NCBI RefSeq assembly: GCF_025979705.1
Contig: NZ_CP110136.1
Coordinates: 4,030,001 to 4,094,000 of the forward strand
Origin: Hymenobacter sp. YIM 151858-1
GTDB taxonomy: Bacteria; Bacteroidota; Bacteroidia; Cytophagales; Hymenobacteraceae
Length of the DNA stretch: 64,000 nt
Direction of reading: 5' to 3'
A program made the translations under genes and the position numbers. This document shows positions 19,092-29,620 of the stretch, piece after piece; positions within the stretch are counted from its first letter, which is position 1; every line of letters begins with the position of its first letter. Below the pieces are notes generated by a model. The model saw nothing but the letters and a program-made list of their open reading frames with translations. It had not been told where the DNA came from and searched no databases.

Positions 19092-19616
19092 ATGCTGCGC
19101 TCCGATACGGTCTACCTGCGGGCCCTCGAAGCCAACGACCTAGGATTTCTCTACGAAATAGAAAACGACCCCAGCGTGTGGGGCCTGGCCAGCGATACGC
19201 TTACCCCGATATCGCGGCACAGCCTGCGCCAGTATTTGGACAATGCAGCGGCCGATTTTTACGCTGTGCGCCAAATGCGCCTGGTTATTTGCACAAATGC
19301 CGATAACCAAGCCGTTGGTACCGTCGATTTATTCAACTTCGACCCGCACCACCGGCGCGCGGCAGTGGGTATAATGGTGGCAAATACTCACCGCCGCCGC
19401 GGCTACGCCGCCGAAGCCCTGCAATTACTACTGAATTACGCACGCAACACCCTGCAACTGCACCAAGTGTATTGCACGGTGGCGGCCAATAACGCAGCCA
19501 GCTTGCGCTTGTTTAAGGCAGCTGCATTTCGGCGGGTTGGCGTTCGTTATCAATGGCTTGCCGACACGGAAGGGTGGCAGGATGCCGTTGAAATGCAACG
19601 ATTATTAGCGGGCTGA
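19092..19616 (+). CDS. GNAT family N-acetyltransferase
   Basis: 174 residues with the RimJ/RimL-type start (LRSDTVYLRALEANDLGFLYEIENDPSVW), the acetyl-CoA-binding motif A (VGIMVANTHRRRGYAAEALQLLL) and the late VAANNAASLRLFKAAAFRRVG. Probably acetylates an N-terminus, polyamine or small amine; spermidine acetyltransferase-like proteins share this form. The gene starts 3 bp after dapF and its stop codon lies inside the terminator stem. Confidence 0.9.
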   Translation: MLRSDTVYLRALEANDLGFLYEIENDPSVWGLASDTLTPISRHSLRQYLDNAAADFYAVRQMRLVICTNADNQAVGTVDLFNFDPHHRRAAVGIMVANTHRRRGYAAEALQLLLNYARNTLQLHQVYCTVAANNAASLRLFKAAAFRRVGVRYQWLADTEGWQDAVEMQRLLAG

Positions 19617-19634
19617 TAAGCCCGCTTTTTTTTG
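19607..19634 (+). terminator. Terminator overlapping the GNAT stop codon
   Basis: AGCGGGCT (19607-19614), loop GATA, AGCCCGCT (19619-19626), then eight or nine T. The stem includes the first base of the TGA stop. Confidence 0.93.
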
Positions 19635-19797
19635 GCTGCCCTGCTGCAGCAGAGTGCAACCTGCTCTGGGTAGTATCCTTTTTCCGGAAGTTTACGTAAG
19701 CCCCTTTGCCGCGCTTGGTGAGTGGGTTGAGTTCTCACCGGGCCACCCGATTTCCCACCACGCCGTATCGCCAAAACACTTTTTGACGCTCTTTCGC

Positions 19798-21048
19798 ATG
19801 TCCTTACTCGATGCCACGACCCTCGCGTCGTCTTCTGCTACCGAACCTGCTGTTACTACCAACGCTGCCCAATCGAACGACATAGCTACTACTACCTCCC
19901 AGAGCGCCGATACCAACCAACTACCCGACTTGGTGTGTTTTGCCCACTTACACTGGGATTTTGTTTGGCAACGGCCCCAACACCTGCTTTCGCGTTTTGC
20001 TAAGCACACGCGGGTGTTTTACGTGGAGGAGCCCTGCACCCACTGGGAAGACCACCAGATGGAGCCGTGGCTCGAAATCAAGGACCGCGAAGAAGGCCGC
20101 TTGAAGATTGTGGTGGTGCACCTGCCCGGCAACTGCGTAGATGCCGCCGCCGACGAAGTGCAGGCCCGTATCCTGACGGAGTACTTCGAGAAGGAAAATA
20201 TCACCGATTTTATTGCCTGGTACTACTCGCCCATGTTCCTGGCCAAATCGCGCCAGCTGAAGCCCGCCCTCACCATTTATGATTGCATGGATGAGCTGGC
20301 GAACTTCAAAGGGGCCCACCCCGAGCTGCGCAGCCGCGAGCAGGAGCTGTTTAAGAAAGCGCAGCTGGTATTTACCGGCGGCCAAAGCCTGTACGAGGCC
20401 AAGACGAAGCAGCACCACAGCGCGCACGCTTTCCCGAGCAGCATCGACAAAGCCCACTTCGGCCAGGCCCGCAACGCCGACCTAGCCGAACCCGCCGACC
20501 AGGCCGGCATTGCGCACCCGCGGGTAGGTTTCTTTGGGGTGGTTGATGAGCGCCTCGATATTGAGCTGTTGCGCGAGCTGGCCGCGGCGCACCCCGAGTG
20601 GCAGTTTATCGTCATCGGGCCGGTAGTGAAGATCGATGCGAGCGTGCTGCCGCAGGGCGCCAACATCCACTACCTAGGCAGCAAAGACTACAAAGAGCTG
20701 CCCAGCTACCTGAAAGGCTGGGACGTAGCCACCCTGCTCTTCGCCGACAACGAGAGCACCAAGTTCATTTCGCCTACTAAAACTCCCGAATACCTCGCTG
20801 CGGGCAAGCCCGTGGTGAGCACTCCGATCCGCGACGTGGTGCGCCCCTACGGCGAACTAGGCCTGGTGCACATCGCCGCCGATGCCCCCAAATTCGGCAA
20901 GGCCATCGAAATGGCTTTGGACGAAGTAGACGACGCTGCTTGGCTGCAGCGCGTAGACGATTACCTGGCCACCATTTCGTGGGACCAAACCTGGCAGCAG
21001 ATGGTGAACCTGATGCAAGCCGAACTACGGCGCGTAGCCGCCCGCTAA
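19798..21048 (+). CDS. Glycosyltransferase (GT-B, family-1-like)
   Basis: 416 residues from ATG 19798 (MSLLDATTLASSS); the frame is open 144 bp upstream without homology. After a Ser/Thr/Ala-rich N-terminus of about 40 residues come LVCFAHLHWDFVWQRPQHLLSRFAK and a GT-B C-terminal part with HYLGSKDYKELPSYLKGWDV and SPTKTPEYLAAGKPVVSTPI, the usual nucleotide-sugar site. The WQRPQHLLSR form of protein is commonly found next to glf. Here it is followed by glf (79 bp), suggesting transfer of galactofuranose or another sugar to an envelope glycan. Confidence 0.88.
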   Translation: MSLLDATTLASSSATEPAVTTNAAQSNDIATTTSQSADTNQLPDLVCFAHLHWDFVWQRPQHLLSRFAKHTRVFYVEEPCTHWEDHQMEPWLEIKDREEGRLKIVVVHLPGNCVDAAADEVQARILTEYFEKENITDFIAWYYSPMFLAKSRQLKPALTIYDCMDELANFKGAHPELRSREQELFKKAQLVFTGGQSLYEAKTKQHHSAHAFPSSIDKAHFGQARNADLAEPADQAGIAHPRVGFFGVVDERLDIELLRELAAAHPEWQFIVIGPVVKIDASVLPQGANIHYLGSKDYKELPSYLKGWDVATLLFADNESTKFISPTKTPEYLAAGKPVVSTPIRDVVRPYGELGLVHIAADAPKFGKAIEMALDEVDDAAWLQRVDDYLATISWDQTWQQMVNLMQAELRRVAAR

Positions 21049-21127
21049 CATTTTCCCGTACACGGTTCACGCGAACGGTTCATTCATCCTACTTCATAAC
21101 CAATTCACCACCTGCACCTTCTGAGCT

Positions 21128-22324
<1,197 letters not shown>

Positions 22325-22343
22325 CCTACTCACCCATTTGCGC

Positions 22344-22385
22344 CGACGTGTAGCTTCAGTTGCCGTGCTGCTACACGTCGCGCTT
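22344..22385 (+). terminator. Terminator after glf
   Basis: CGACGTGTAGC (22344-22354) pairs perfectly with GCTACACGTCG (22370-22380); TTTTT follows at 22384-22388. It separates the GT-glf unit from the GH1-RmlD unit. Confidence 0.9.
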
Positions 22386-22399
22386 TTTACCCCTACTGC

Positions 22400-23692
22400 A
22401 TGGCAACTGTTGAACTGTGGGGCGGTGTGGAATGCACCGTCAACCGCGTCGGCGACGAGTACTTCGACCAGTTGGAGATGAGCGGGCACCGCGCCCGCCT
22501 CTCCGATCTGGATTTGTTCGCCGAACTAGGGATACGTAAGCTGCGCTACCCCGTGCTCTGGGAATCGGTGGCTCCCAACGGCCTCGATACGCCCGATTGG
22601 CAGTGGGCCGATGAACGCCTGCCCCGCCTGCGCGACCTAGGCATCGACCCGATTGTGGGGCTGGTGCACCACGGCAGCGGCCCCCGCTACACGGCCCTGC
22701 ACGCCGATAACTTTGTGGCCGGCCTGGCCCGCTACGCCCGCATGGTAGCCGAGCGCTACCCCTGGGTAAACCACTACACCCCCGTAAACGAACCGCTTAC
22801 TACAGCCCGCTTCAGCGGCCTGTACGGGCTGTGGTACCCCCACAGCACCGACGACCGCGTGTTTGTGCGCATGCTGCTGAACGAGGTGCTGGGCACGCGC
22901 GCTGCGATGCTGGCCATTCGGGAGGTAAACCCCAGGGCCAAGCTGGTGCAAACCGAAGACCTAGGGAAAGTGCACAGCACCGAGCGGCTGGCCTACCAAG
23001 CCGAGTTCGAAAACCACCGCCGCTGGCTTACCTTCGATTTGCTGTGCGGCCGCGTGGACGCCGGCCATTATATGTGGCGCTTTCTGCGCGACAACGGCGC
23101 CCCCGAAGCCGAACTGCTCGATCTGGTAGCCAACCCACTGCCGCCCGATATTCTGGGCATCAATTACTACGTCACGAGCGAGCGGTTTCTCGACAACGAA
23201 CGGCACCACTACCCCGCCCGCTGCTACAGCCGCAACCACCACGACGAGTACGCCGACATAGAAGCCGTGCGCGTGCTGCCCCTGCAGATGGCCGGCATCA
23301 AGCATTTGCTGCGCGAAGCCTGGGAGCGGTACCAGCTGCCCATTGCCATTACCGAATCGCATTTGGGCTGTACCCGCGAGGAGCAGCTGCGCTGGCTGCT
23401 GCAATCCTGGAACGAGGCCAACGCCCTGCGGCAGGAGGGAGCCAACATTCGCGCCGTTACGGTGTGGTCGCTCCTAGGTGCTTTCGACTGGGACAGCCTC
23501 CTGACGCAGCGCGGCGGCAGCTACGAAAGCGGCGTGTTTGATGTGCGCAGCGGCCAGCCCCGGCCCACTGCGTTGTTTAAGATGGTGCAAAGCCTGGCCC
23601 GCTCGGGCCGCTACACGCACCCGTTGCTGGCCAACCCGGGTTGGTGGCAGCGCGCCGACCGTTTTGTTTACCGCACTTCACCGATCCTTTGA
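22400..23692 (+). CDS. Family 1 glycoside hydrolase-like protein
   Basis: 430 residues. GH1 features: the acid/base Glu in HYTPVNEPLTTARF near residue 135 and the nucleophile position in IAITESHLGC (TES rather than the usual TENG), both glutamates kept. There is no signal peptide, so it is cytosolic. In other bacteria such a GH1-like domain is, to my memory, fused to an RmlD-like domain; here the reductase gene begins 3 bp after this stop. A biosynthetic or transglycosylation role alongside nucleotide sugars is more likely than polymer digestion, but this is inference. Confidence 0.85.
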   Translation: MATVELWGGVECTVNRVGDEYFDQLEMSGHRARLSDLDLFAELGIRKLRYPVLWESVAPNGLDTPDWQWADERLPRLRDLGIDPIVGLVHHGSGPRYTALHADNFVAGLARYARMVAERYPWVNHYTPVNEPLTTARFSGLYGLWYPHSTDDRVFVRMLLNEVLGTRAAMLAIREVNPRAKLVQTEDLGKVHSTERLAYQAEFENHRRWLTFDLLCGRVDAGHYMWRFLRDNGAPEAELLDLVANPLPPDILGINYYVTSERFLDNERHHYPARCYSRNHHDEYADIEAVRVLPLQMAGIKHLLREAWERYQLPIAITESHLGCTREEQLRWLLQSWNEANALRQEGANIRAVTVWSLLGAFDWDSLLTQRGGSYESGVFDVRSGQPRPTALFKMVQSLARSGRYTHPLLANPGWWQRADRFVYRTSPIL

Positions 23693-23695
23693 GCT

Positions 23696-24637
23696 ATGAG
23701 TCGTCAGCTATTCAATCCGGCTTCGCAGCCGCGCCAGCCCTTGCTCATTACCGGCGCCAACGGTACCCTAGGCAAAGCATTTGCCCGTGTCTGCCAGATT
23801 CGGGGCATCGAGGCCGTGGCCCTCACCAGGCAGGATATGGACATAGCCGACCTAGGCAGCATTGAGCGGGCATTGGAGCGGTACAACCCCTGGGCGGTAA
23901 TCAATACGGCCGGTTACGTACGCGTCGACGATGCCGAAACGGATGCCGAGCGTTGCTTCCGCGAAAACAGCACCGGTCCGGCCATGCTGGCTACCGTATG
24001 CGCCGCCCACGGCGTGCAGCTGCTCACGTTTTCCTCCGATCTGGTGTTCGATGGCTACAAGACCGACCCCTACGTGGAAAGCGACAAAGCCCGGCCGCTG
24101 AACGTGTACGGGCAAAGCAAGCAGCGCGCCGAGCGCGAGGTGCTCAAGCGCATGAAAGGAGCCTTGGTAGTGCGTACCAGTGCGTTTTTCGGGCCGTGGG
24201 ATGAATACAACTTCGTGCATTTTGTGCTGCGCTCCGCCCGCGAGGGTACTGCCTTCGAGGCGGCCGATGATGTGCAGATTGCGCCCACCTATGTGCCGTG
24301 CTTGGCGAATACCGCCCTCGATTTGCTGATCGACGACGAGCGCGGCATCTGGCACCTGGCCAACCAGGGCTCGTGCAGCTGGGCCGAGTTGGCCCGCATG
24401 GCGGCCGAGCAAGCCGGTTTCAGCTCCGATTTTGTGGTGGGCCGGCCCATGGGCTCGTTTAACCTGCAAGCGGCCCGGCCGTTGCAAAGCGTGCTGAGCA
24501 GCGAACAAGGCGTGATGTTGCCGCCCCTGGAGGCGTCGTTGCGCCAGTACCTGCTCGATATCGGCCACTCGCCCAGCCACGACCTGGGCCTGCTATCGGC
24601 CGGGTGCTCCAGCAAGGGCACCAAAGTGCCGGGCTAG
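23696..24637 (+). CDS. SDR/RmlD-like NAD(P)-dependent sugar nucleotide reductase
   Basis: 313 residues. Rossmann motif LLITGANGTLGKAFARVC, INTAGYVRVDDAETDAERC, and the YxxxK pair in NVYGQSKQRAEREV, with LLTFSSDLVFDG. These match dTDP-4-dehydrorhamnose reductase (RmlD) and related enzymes. No other rml genes are nearby, so the name RmlD should not be taken literally. It starts 3 bp after the GH1-like gene, so the two products are made together; the pair may be a split form of a two-domain enzyme. Confidence 0.87.
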   Translation: MSRQLFNPASQPRQPLLITGANGTLGKAFARVCQIRGIEAVALTRQDMDIADLGSIERALERYNPWAVINTAGYVRVDDAETDAERCFRENSTGPAMLATVCAAHGVQLLTFSSDLVFDGYKTDPYVESDKARPLNVYGQSKQRAEREVLKRMKGALVVRTSAFFGPWDEYNFVHFVLRSAREGTAFEAADDVQIAPTYVPCLANTALDLLIDDERGIWHLANQGSCSWAELARMAAEQAGFSSDFVVGRPMGSFNLQAARPLQSVLSSEQGVMLPPLEASLRQYLLDIGHSPSHDLGLLSAGCSSKGTKVPG

Positions 24638-24698
24638 CGCAGCGCCTGACGCAAGCGCCGCCTGCACCGGCTGCATCCTGACAACTTAACGTTCTGGG

Positions 24699-24733
24699 CA
24701 AACCCTGCACTCTTTTTGAGAGGGCAGGGTTTG
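24699..24733 (+). terminator. Hairpin after the RmlD-like gene
   Basis: CAAACCCTGC (24699-24708) pairs with GCAGGGTTTG (24724-24733) with CTCTTTTTGAG inside. A T-rich tail is short (TCATTTC), so termination strength is uncertain. Confidence 0.6.
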
Positions 24734-24784
24734 TCATTTCTAGGGCAACCGATAAGGCGTCTGGGGCTTTTCCGCCAAACCACG

Positions 24785-24792
24785 TATTTTTG
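24785..24792 (+). promoter_or_regulatory. -7 element upstream of secA
   Basis: TATTTTTG matches TAnnTTTG; the secA ATG lies 42 nt further, giving a leader of about 37 nt. Confidence 0.5.
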
Positions 24793-24833
24793 AGGTGCGC
24801 CCCCAGCGTTTTCAGCAAATTCTCCTACACAGC

Positions 24834-27800
24834 ATGTTCGATTTTATCGGGAAGGCCGTCACCAAAGTCTTCGGCACCAAGTCGGAACGGGACTTGAAAG
24901 GCATCATCCCTTACGTGGCGACCATCAACGCCGAATACGCCAAACTGGCAGGGCTATCGGACGATGAGCTTCGCGGCCAGACAGACCAGGTACGGGCCCG
25001 TATCAGCGAATATTTGAAGAATATCGACGGTCAGATTGCGGCTTTGCACCAGCGCATTGCCGACGAGCCCAACCTCGATATTCAGCAAAAAGAAACCGTA
25101 TTCGAGCAAATCGATGCGTTGGAGAAGCAGCGCAACGTGCAGCTGGAGGAGGTGTTGCTGGAGGTGTTGCCGCAGGCTTTTGCCATCGTAAAAGAAACGG
25201 CGCGCCGCTACAAGGAGAACGGCCAGCTGGTGGTAACCGCCAACGACCAGGACCGCGAGTACGCCCGCCGCGCGCCCAACGTAACCATTACTGCCGATGG
25301 CAAAGCCGTGTGGGCCAACCGCTGGATGGCGGCCGGTGCCGAGGTGGTGTGGGACATGGTGCACTACGACGTGCAGCTGATTGGCGGCGTGGTACTGCAC
25401 CAGGGCAAGATTGCCGAAATGGCCACCGGCGAAGGCAAAACCCTGGTTTCGACTTTGCCGGCGTTCCTGAACGCGCTGTCGAAGCGCGGGGTGCACCTGG
25501 TAACCGTAAACGATTACCTCGCCAAGCGCGACTCGGAGTGGAATGCGCCGCTGTTTGAGTTCCACGGCATTACGGTGGACTGCATCGACAAGCACCAGCC
25601 CAACACCGATGCCCGCCGCCGCGCCTACGCTGCCGATATTACCTACGGCACCAACAACGAATTCGGCTTCGACTACCTGCGCGACAACATGGCGCGCGAC
25701 CCGGAGGAGCTGGTGCAGCGCAAGCACCACTTTGCCATCGTCGACGAAGTTGACTCCGTACTGATCGACGACGCCCGTACGCCGCTTATCATCTCGGGCC
25801 CGGTGCCCAAAGGCGATGTGCACGAGTTTTTGATACTGAAGCCGCGCATTCAGCGCCTCGTGGATGAGCAGCGCAAGCTGGTGCAGCAGTACCTGCTGGA
25901 TGCCAAGCGCCTCATTAAAGAAGGCAACGACGGCGCCAAAGAGGGCGAGGGCGGCCTGGCGCTGTTCCGCGCTTTCCGTGGTCTGCCCAAAAGCAAGCCG
26001 CTCATCAAGTTCTTGTCGGAAACGGGCAACCGCGCCATTCTGCAGAAGGTGGAGAACTACTACCTGCAGGACAACTCGCGCCAGATGCCGCAGGCCGACA
26101 AGCCGCTGTTCTTCACCATCGACGAGAAGAACAACCAGATTGAGCTGACGGAGCGCGGCATCGACCTGATTACCGGTCAGGGCGAAGACCCGAGCTTCTT
26201 TATCATGCCCGATATCGGCACCGAGCTGGCCGCCATCGAGAACAACAAAACCATTTCGGCCGACGACAAGCTCCACACCAAGGAGCGCCTGATGCAGGAC
26301 TATCAGGAAAAGTCGGAGCGCATTCACACGGTAAACCAGCTGCTGAAGGCCTACACCTTGTTCGAGCGCGATGACCAGTACATCGTGACCGAAGACCACA
26401 AGGTGAAAATTGTGGACGAGCAGACCGGCCGCGTAATGGAAGGCCGCCGCTACTCCGACGGCTTGCACCAGGCTATTGAGGCCAAGGAAAACGTGCGCAT
26501 CGAAGATGCCACCCAAACCTACGCCACCGTAACGCTGCAGAACTACTTCCGCATGTACCACAAGTTGGGTGGCATGACGGGTACGGCCGAAACCGAAGCC
26601 GGCGAATTCTGGCAGATCTACAAGCTCGACGTGGTGGTAATCCCCACGAACCGCGGCATTCAGCGCAAAGACCAGCACGACAAGGTTTACAAAACCACGC
26701 GCGAGAAGTACAACGCCGTGGCCGAGGAAATTCAGGAGCTGGTGAAAGCCGGCCGCCCGGTGCTGGTGGGTACTACCTCGGTTGAAAACTCCGAAATCAT
26801 CAGCCGCCTGCTGAAGCTGCGTAAGATTCCGCACCAGGTGCTGAACGCGAAGCAGAACCAGCGCGAAGCCGAGATTGTGGCCGGCGCCGGCTACCCCGGT
26901 ACGGTTACCATTGCCACCAACATGGCCGGCCGTGGTACCGACATCAAGCTGAAAGAAACCTCGAAGGAATCGGGTGGTCTGGCCATTATCGGTACGGAGC
27001 GCCACGAAAGCCGCCGCGTCGACCGCCAGTTGCGCGGCCGTGCCGGCCGCCAGGGCGACCCGGGTACCTCGCAGTTCTTCGTTTCGCTTGAGGACAACCT
27101 GATGCGTTTGTTTGGCTCGGACCGCATTGCCCGCCTGATGGACCGTATGGGTCTGGAAGAGGGCGAGGTGATTCAGCACTCGATGATTACTTCGAGCATC
27201 GAGCGTGCGCAGAAGAAGGTGGAGGAAAACAACTTCGGCATCCGGAAGCGCCTGCTCGAGTACGACGACGTGATGAACGCCCAGCGCGAGGTGGTGTACC
27301 GCCGCCGCCGCAACGCCTTGTTCGGTGAGCGTCTGGAACTCGACGTGTGGAACATGATCTACGACGTGTCGGAAGACATCGTGGCGGGCCACAAGATTTC
27401 GGGCGACTACGCCGACTTCCAGCTGGCCATTATCCGCGTATTCGGCTACGACACGCACATTACCGCTGCCGAGTTTGCTGCCCAGCAGCCGGCGCAGCTT
27501 ACCCAGCGCCTCTACGACGAAGCCCTGGGTTACTACCACTCGAAAAACGAGGTGATTGGCGAGTCGGCGCTGCCGCTCATCAACGACCTGATCGAGCAGA
27601 ATGCGCCGTTCGAGAACATTGCCGTACCGTTCTCCGATCAGCGCAAGCAGGTAACAGCCGTGGCCAACCTGCGCCGCGCCCAGGCCAGCAAAGGCCAGGA
27701 GCTGATGCGCGCCATGGAGAAAGTGGTGGTGCTCTCGCTGATTGACGACGCTTGGACGCAGCACCTGCGCCAGATGGACGACCTGAAGCAGGTGGTGCAG

Positions 27801-28247
27801 AACGCTGTGTACGAGCAGAAAGACCCGCTGCTGGTGTACAAGTTCGAATCGTTCGAGCTGTTCAAGCGCATGATCAGCAAGGTGAACGAAGACACCGTGA
27901 CCTTCCTGTTCCACGCCGACATTCCGGCTACGCAGGCAAGCGCCACGGCCGAGCCGGAAATCATGTTTGAGGAAGCCGTGGCCGCACCGCGTGCGCCGCA
28001 GCCCCGCCTGAAAGCCGAGAAGGAGGTTTCGACGTCGTCGTTGGGTGCCGGCCCCGAGGACCTGGAGCAAGCCCACGACCTAGGGCTGGAGCCGCTCGAG
28101 AAGCAGCAGCCCGTACGCTCGCAGAAAGTTGCCAACCGCAACGATAAAGTGAGCGTGCAGTACATGGACGGCCGCATCGTGCGCGACGTGAAGTTCAAGA
28201 GCGTGGAAGAAGACGTGCTGAACAACCGCGCCGTCATCATCGACTAA
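24834..28247 (+). CDS. secA: Preprotein translocase ATPase SecA
   Basis: 1137 residues from ATG 24834 (MFDFIGKAVTKVFG), against about 900 in E. coli; Bacteroidota SecA has extra inserts. Motor motifs: MATGEGKTLVS (Walker A), VDEVDSVLIDDARTPLIISG (DEAD-type), AGRGTDIKL and RQLRGRAGRQGDPG. An insert of about 100 residues follows the DEVD region (charged, KEGNDGAKEGEGG). The C-terminus lacks the zinc-binding SEC-C motif that binds SecB and instead ends in QYMDGRIVRDVKFKSVEEDV. SecA drives export through SecYEG, whose secY end is at the left edge. Confidence 0.97.
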   Translation: MFDFIGKAVTKVFGTKSERDLKGIIPYVATINAEYAKLAGLSDDELRGQTDQVRARISEYLKNIDGQIAALHQRIADEPNLDIQQKETVFEQIDALEKQRNVQLEEVLLEVLPQAFAIVKETARRYKENGQLVVTANDQDREYARRAPNVTITADGKAVWANRWMAAGAEVVWDMVHYDVQLIGGVVLHQGKIAEMATGEGKTLVSTLPAFLNALSKRGVHLVTVNDYLAKRDSEWNAPLFEFHGITVDCIDKHQPNTDARRRAYAADITYGTNNEFGFDYLRDNMARDPEELVQRKHHFAIVDEVDSVLIDDARTPLIISGPVPKGDVHEFLILKPRIQRLVDEQRKLVQQYLLDAKRLIKEGNDGAKEGEGGLALFRAFRGLPKSKPLIKFLSETGNRAILQKVENYYLQDNSRQMPQADKPLFFTIDEKNNQIELTERGIDLITGQGEDPSFFIMPDIGTELAAIENNKTISADDKLHTKERLMQDYQEKSERIHTVNQLLKAYTLFERDDQYIVTEDHKVKIVDEQTGRVMEGRRYSDGLHQAIEAKENVRIEDATQTYATVTLQNYFRMYHKLGGMTGTAETEAGEFWQIYKLDVVVIPTNRGIQRKDQHDKVYKTTREKYNAVAEEIQELVKAGRPVLVGTTSVENSEIISRLLKLRKIPHQVLNAKQNQREAEIVAGAGYPGTVTIATNMAGRGTDIKLKETSKESGGLAIIGTERHESRRVDRQLRGRAGRQGDPGTSQFFVSLEDNLMRLFGSDRIARLMDRMGLEEGEVIQHSMITSSIERAQKKVEENNFGIRKRLLEYDDVMNAQREVVYRRRRNALFGERLELDVWNMIYDVSEDIVAGHKISGDYADFQLAIIRVFGYDTHITAAEFAAQQPAQLTQRLYDEALGYYHSKNEVIGESALPLINDLIEQNAPFENIAVPFSDQRKQVTAVANLRRAQASKGQELMRAMEKVVVLSLIDDAWTQHLRQMDDLKQVVQNAVYEQKDPLLVYKFESFELFKRMISKVNEDTVTFLFHADIPATQASATAEPEIMFEEAVAAPRAPQPRLKAEKEVSTSSLGAGPEDLEQAHDLGLEPLEKQQPVRSQKVANRNDKVSVQYMDGRIVRDVKFKSVEEDVLNNRAVIID

Positions 28248-28273
28248 CACGCCGGCTTACCCAAGCCACGTAC

Positions 28274-28306
28274 AACCGCCCCGGCCCTAGGTCGGGGCGG
28301 TTTTGT
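28274..28306 (+). terminator. Terminator after secA with CCTAGG in the loop
   Basis: AACCGCCCCG (28274-28283) pairs with CGGGGCGGTT (28293-28302), followed by TTGTTT. The 9-nt loop contains the CCTAGG palindrome. Confidence 0.9.
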
Positions 28307-28351
28307 TTGAGGCAGGCAGCAAGGCCCAGGAGCCTACTCTGCCAGCTTCGT

Positions 28352-28363
28352 TACCTTTGCGCC
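28352..28363 (+). promoter_or_regulatory. -7 element 4 nt before deoC
   Basis: TACCTTTG matches TAnnTTTG fully, then CGCC and ATG. This predicts a leaderless deoC mRNA. Confidence 0.6.
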
Positions 28364-29065
28364 ATGCTGAACCCCGATCAATTAGCCGCCCGCATCGACC
28401 ATACCTTGCTGAAGCAGGACTGCACGCACGAGCAGATTCAGAAGCTGTGCGCCGAAGCCCGTGAGCACGGCTTCGCCAGCGTGTGCGTGCCGCCATATTT
28501 TGTGCCGGTAGCGGCCGAGGCGCTGTTGGGCTCCAGCGTGGCCGTGTGCACGGTTATCGGGTTTCCGCTGGGCTACAGCACCACTGCCATCAAGCTAGCC
28601 GAGGCTACCGAGGCTTTGGTCATGGGGGCAATTGAGCTGGATATGGTGATGAACGTGGCGGCGCTGAAATCGGGCGAGGAAGCAGCCGTGCAGCATGATA
28701 TTCGGGCGCTGGCCGAGCTGTGCCACAGCCACCAGGCTATCCTGAAGGTGATTATTGAAACGGCGGTGTTGTCGACGGAAGAAATCCGGCGCGCCTGCGA
28801 CTTGTGCGCAACGGCTGGTGCGGATTTTGTGAAAACCTCGACGGGCTTTGCCAGCCGCGGAGCCTCGGTGGAGGATGTACGCCTGATGCGCGACCAACTG
28901 CCGAGCAACATCCGTATTAAGGCTGCCGGCGGCATCCGCACGCATGCGCAAGCCGTGGCGCTGGTGCTGGCCGGTGCCGACCGCCTAGGTGCCTCCGCCG
29001 GCGTGGCCTTGCTCACTTCTCCTCCCCAGGACGACGACTCCGCCCATGAAACGTCTGCTTACTAA
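28364..29065 (+). CDS. deoC: Deoxyribose-phosphate aldolase
   Basis: 233-residue class I aldolase that splits 2-deoxyribose-5-phosphate into acetaldehyde and glyceraldehyde-3-phosphate in nucleoside salvage. Motifs: IDHTLLKQDCT, ASVCVPPYFVP, IGFPLGYSTTAIK, LDMVMNVAALKSGE, ILKVIIETAVLS (near the catalytic Lys region) and FVKTSTGF with the Schiff-base lysine, and IKAAGGIRT. The start at 28364 is placed directly after the promoter element. The end overlaps the next gene by 20 bp. Confidence 0.96.
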   Translation: MLNPDQLAARIDHTLLKQDCTHEQIQKLCAEAREHGFASVCVPPYFVPVAAEALLGSSVAVCTVIGFPLGYSTTAIKLAEATEALVMGAIELDMVMNVAALKSGEEAAVQHDIRALAELCHSHQAILKVIIETAVLSTEEIRRACDLCATAGADFVKTSTGFASRGASVEDVRLMRDQLPSNIRIKAAGGIRTHAQAVALVLAGADRLGASAGVALLTSPPQDDDSAHETSAY

Positions 29066-29618
29066 CGTGTTGTCGATTACCGCTTTTGTTGCGCTGGTTA
29101 GCTGTGCCGCTTCGGGCCCGGCCGCTACCTCTTCCGCTCCCGACTCCTCGCGCACCGCATCGACTACGGCGGCGGGCAACGCCGCCAAAGGCAAGGGCAA
29201 GGCAGCACCCGCCGACGACCTGAGCAAGTACCGCCCCAGGTTTACGCCGCCGCCCGCGCCCAAAGCCCTAGGTGCCAAAGCGTACGTAGCGCCTACCAAC
29301 CACGTAAACGCGCAGATAGACCAGCGCCTACGCGACCAGGCCTACACCAACCAGAACGTGAAGTATACCAGCGGCTGGCGCATCCTGGCTTACGTGGGGC
29401 TCGAGCGCGACCAGGCCATGGCTATTCGCCGCTCGGTCATCAGCCGCTACCCCGACGAAACGGACTACGTTACGTTCAAGCAGCCCATTTACCGGCTGTT
29501 TATCGGCGACTACACCACCCGCCTCGATGCCGAGCGGGCCATGCTGCGCATCCGCCCACTGGCACCTAAGGCCGAGCTGCAGCCTACGCAAGTGCTCATC
29601 AACAAAACGCGCTTCTAG
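29046..29618 (+). CDS. SPOR-domain lipoprotein
   Basis: 190 residues from ATG 29046, inside the end of deoC. Lipobox LVSC at about residues 16-19 after a hydrophobic N-terminus. A Ser/Ala/Lys-rich linker leads to a C-terminal SPOR-like domain (WRILAYVGLERDQAMAIRRSVISRYP ... YRLFIGDYTTRLDAERAMLRIRPL). SPOR domains bind denuded peptidoglycan glycan strands at septa. Probably an outer-membrane or periplasmic cell-division or wall protein. Confidence 0.82.
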   Translation: MKRLLTNVLSITAFVALVSCAASGPAATSSAPDSSRTASTTAAGNAAKGKGKAAPADDLSKYRPRFTPPPAPKALGAKAYVAPTNHVNAQIDQRLRDQAYTNQNVKYTSGWRILAYVGLERDQAMAIRRSVISRYPDETDYVTFKQPIYRLFIGDYTTRLDAERAMLRIRPLAPKAELQPTQVLINKTRF

Positions 29619-29620
29619 CC

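Noticed and set aside
24954-28076. 1040-codon open frame antisense to secA
   Set aside because: It shadows secA's codons; high GC3 codon use leaves the reverse frame without stops. The translation lacks domains and is full of His/Val/Leu runs. secA is unmistakable.
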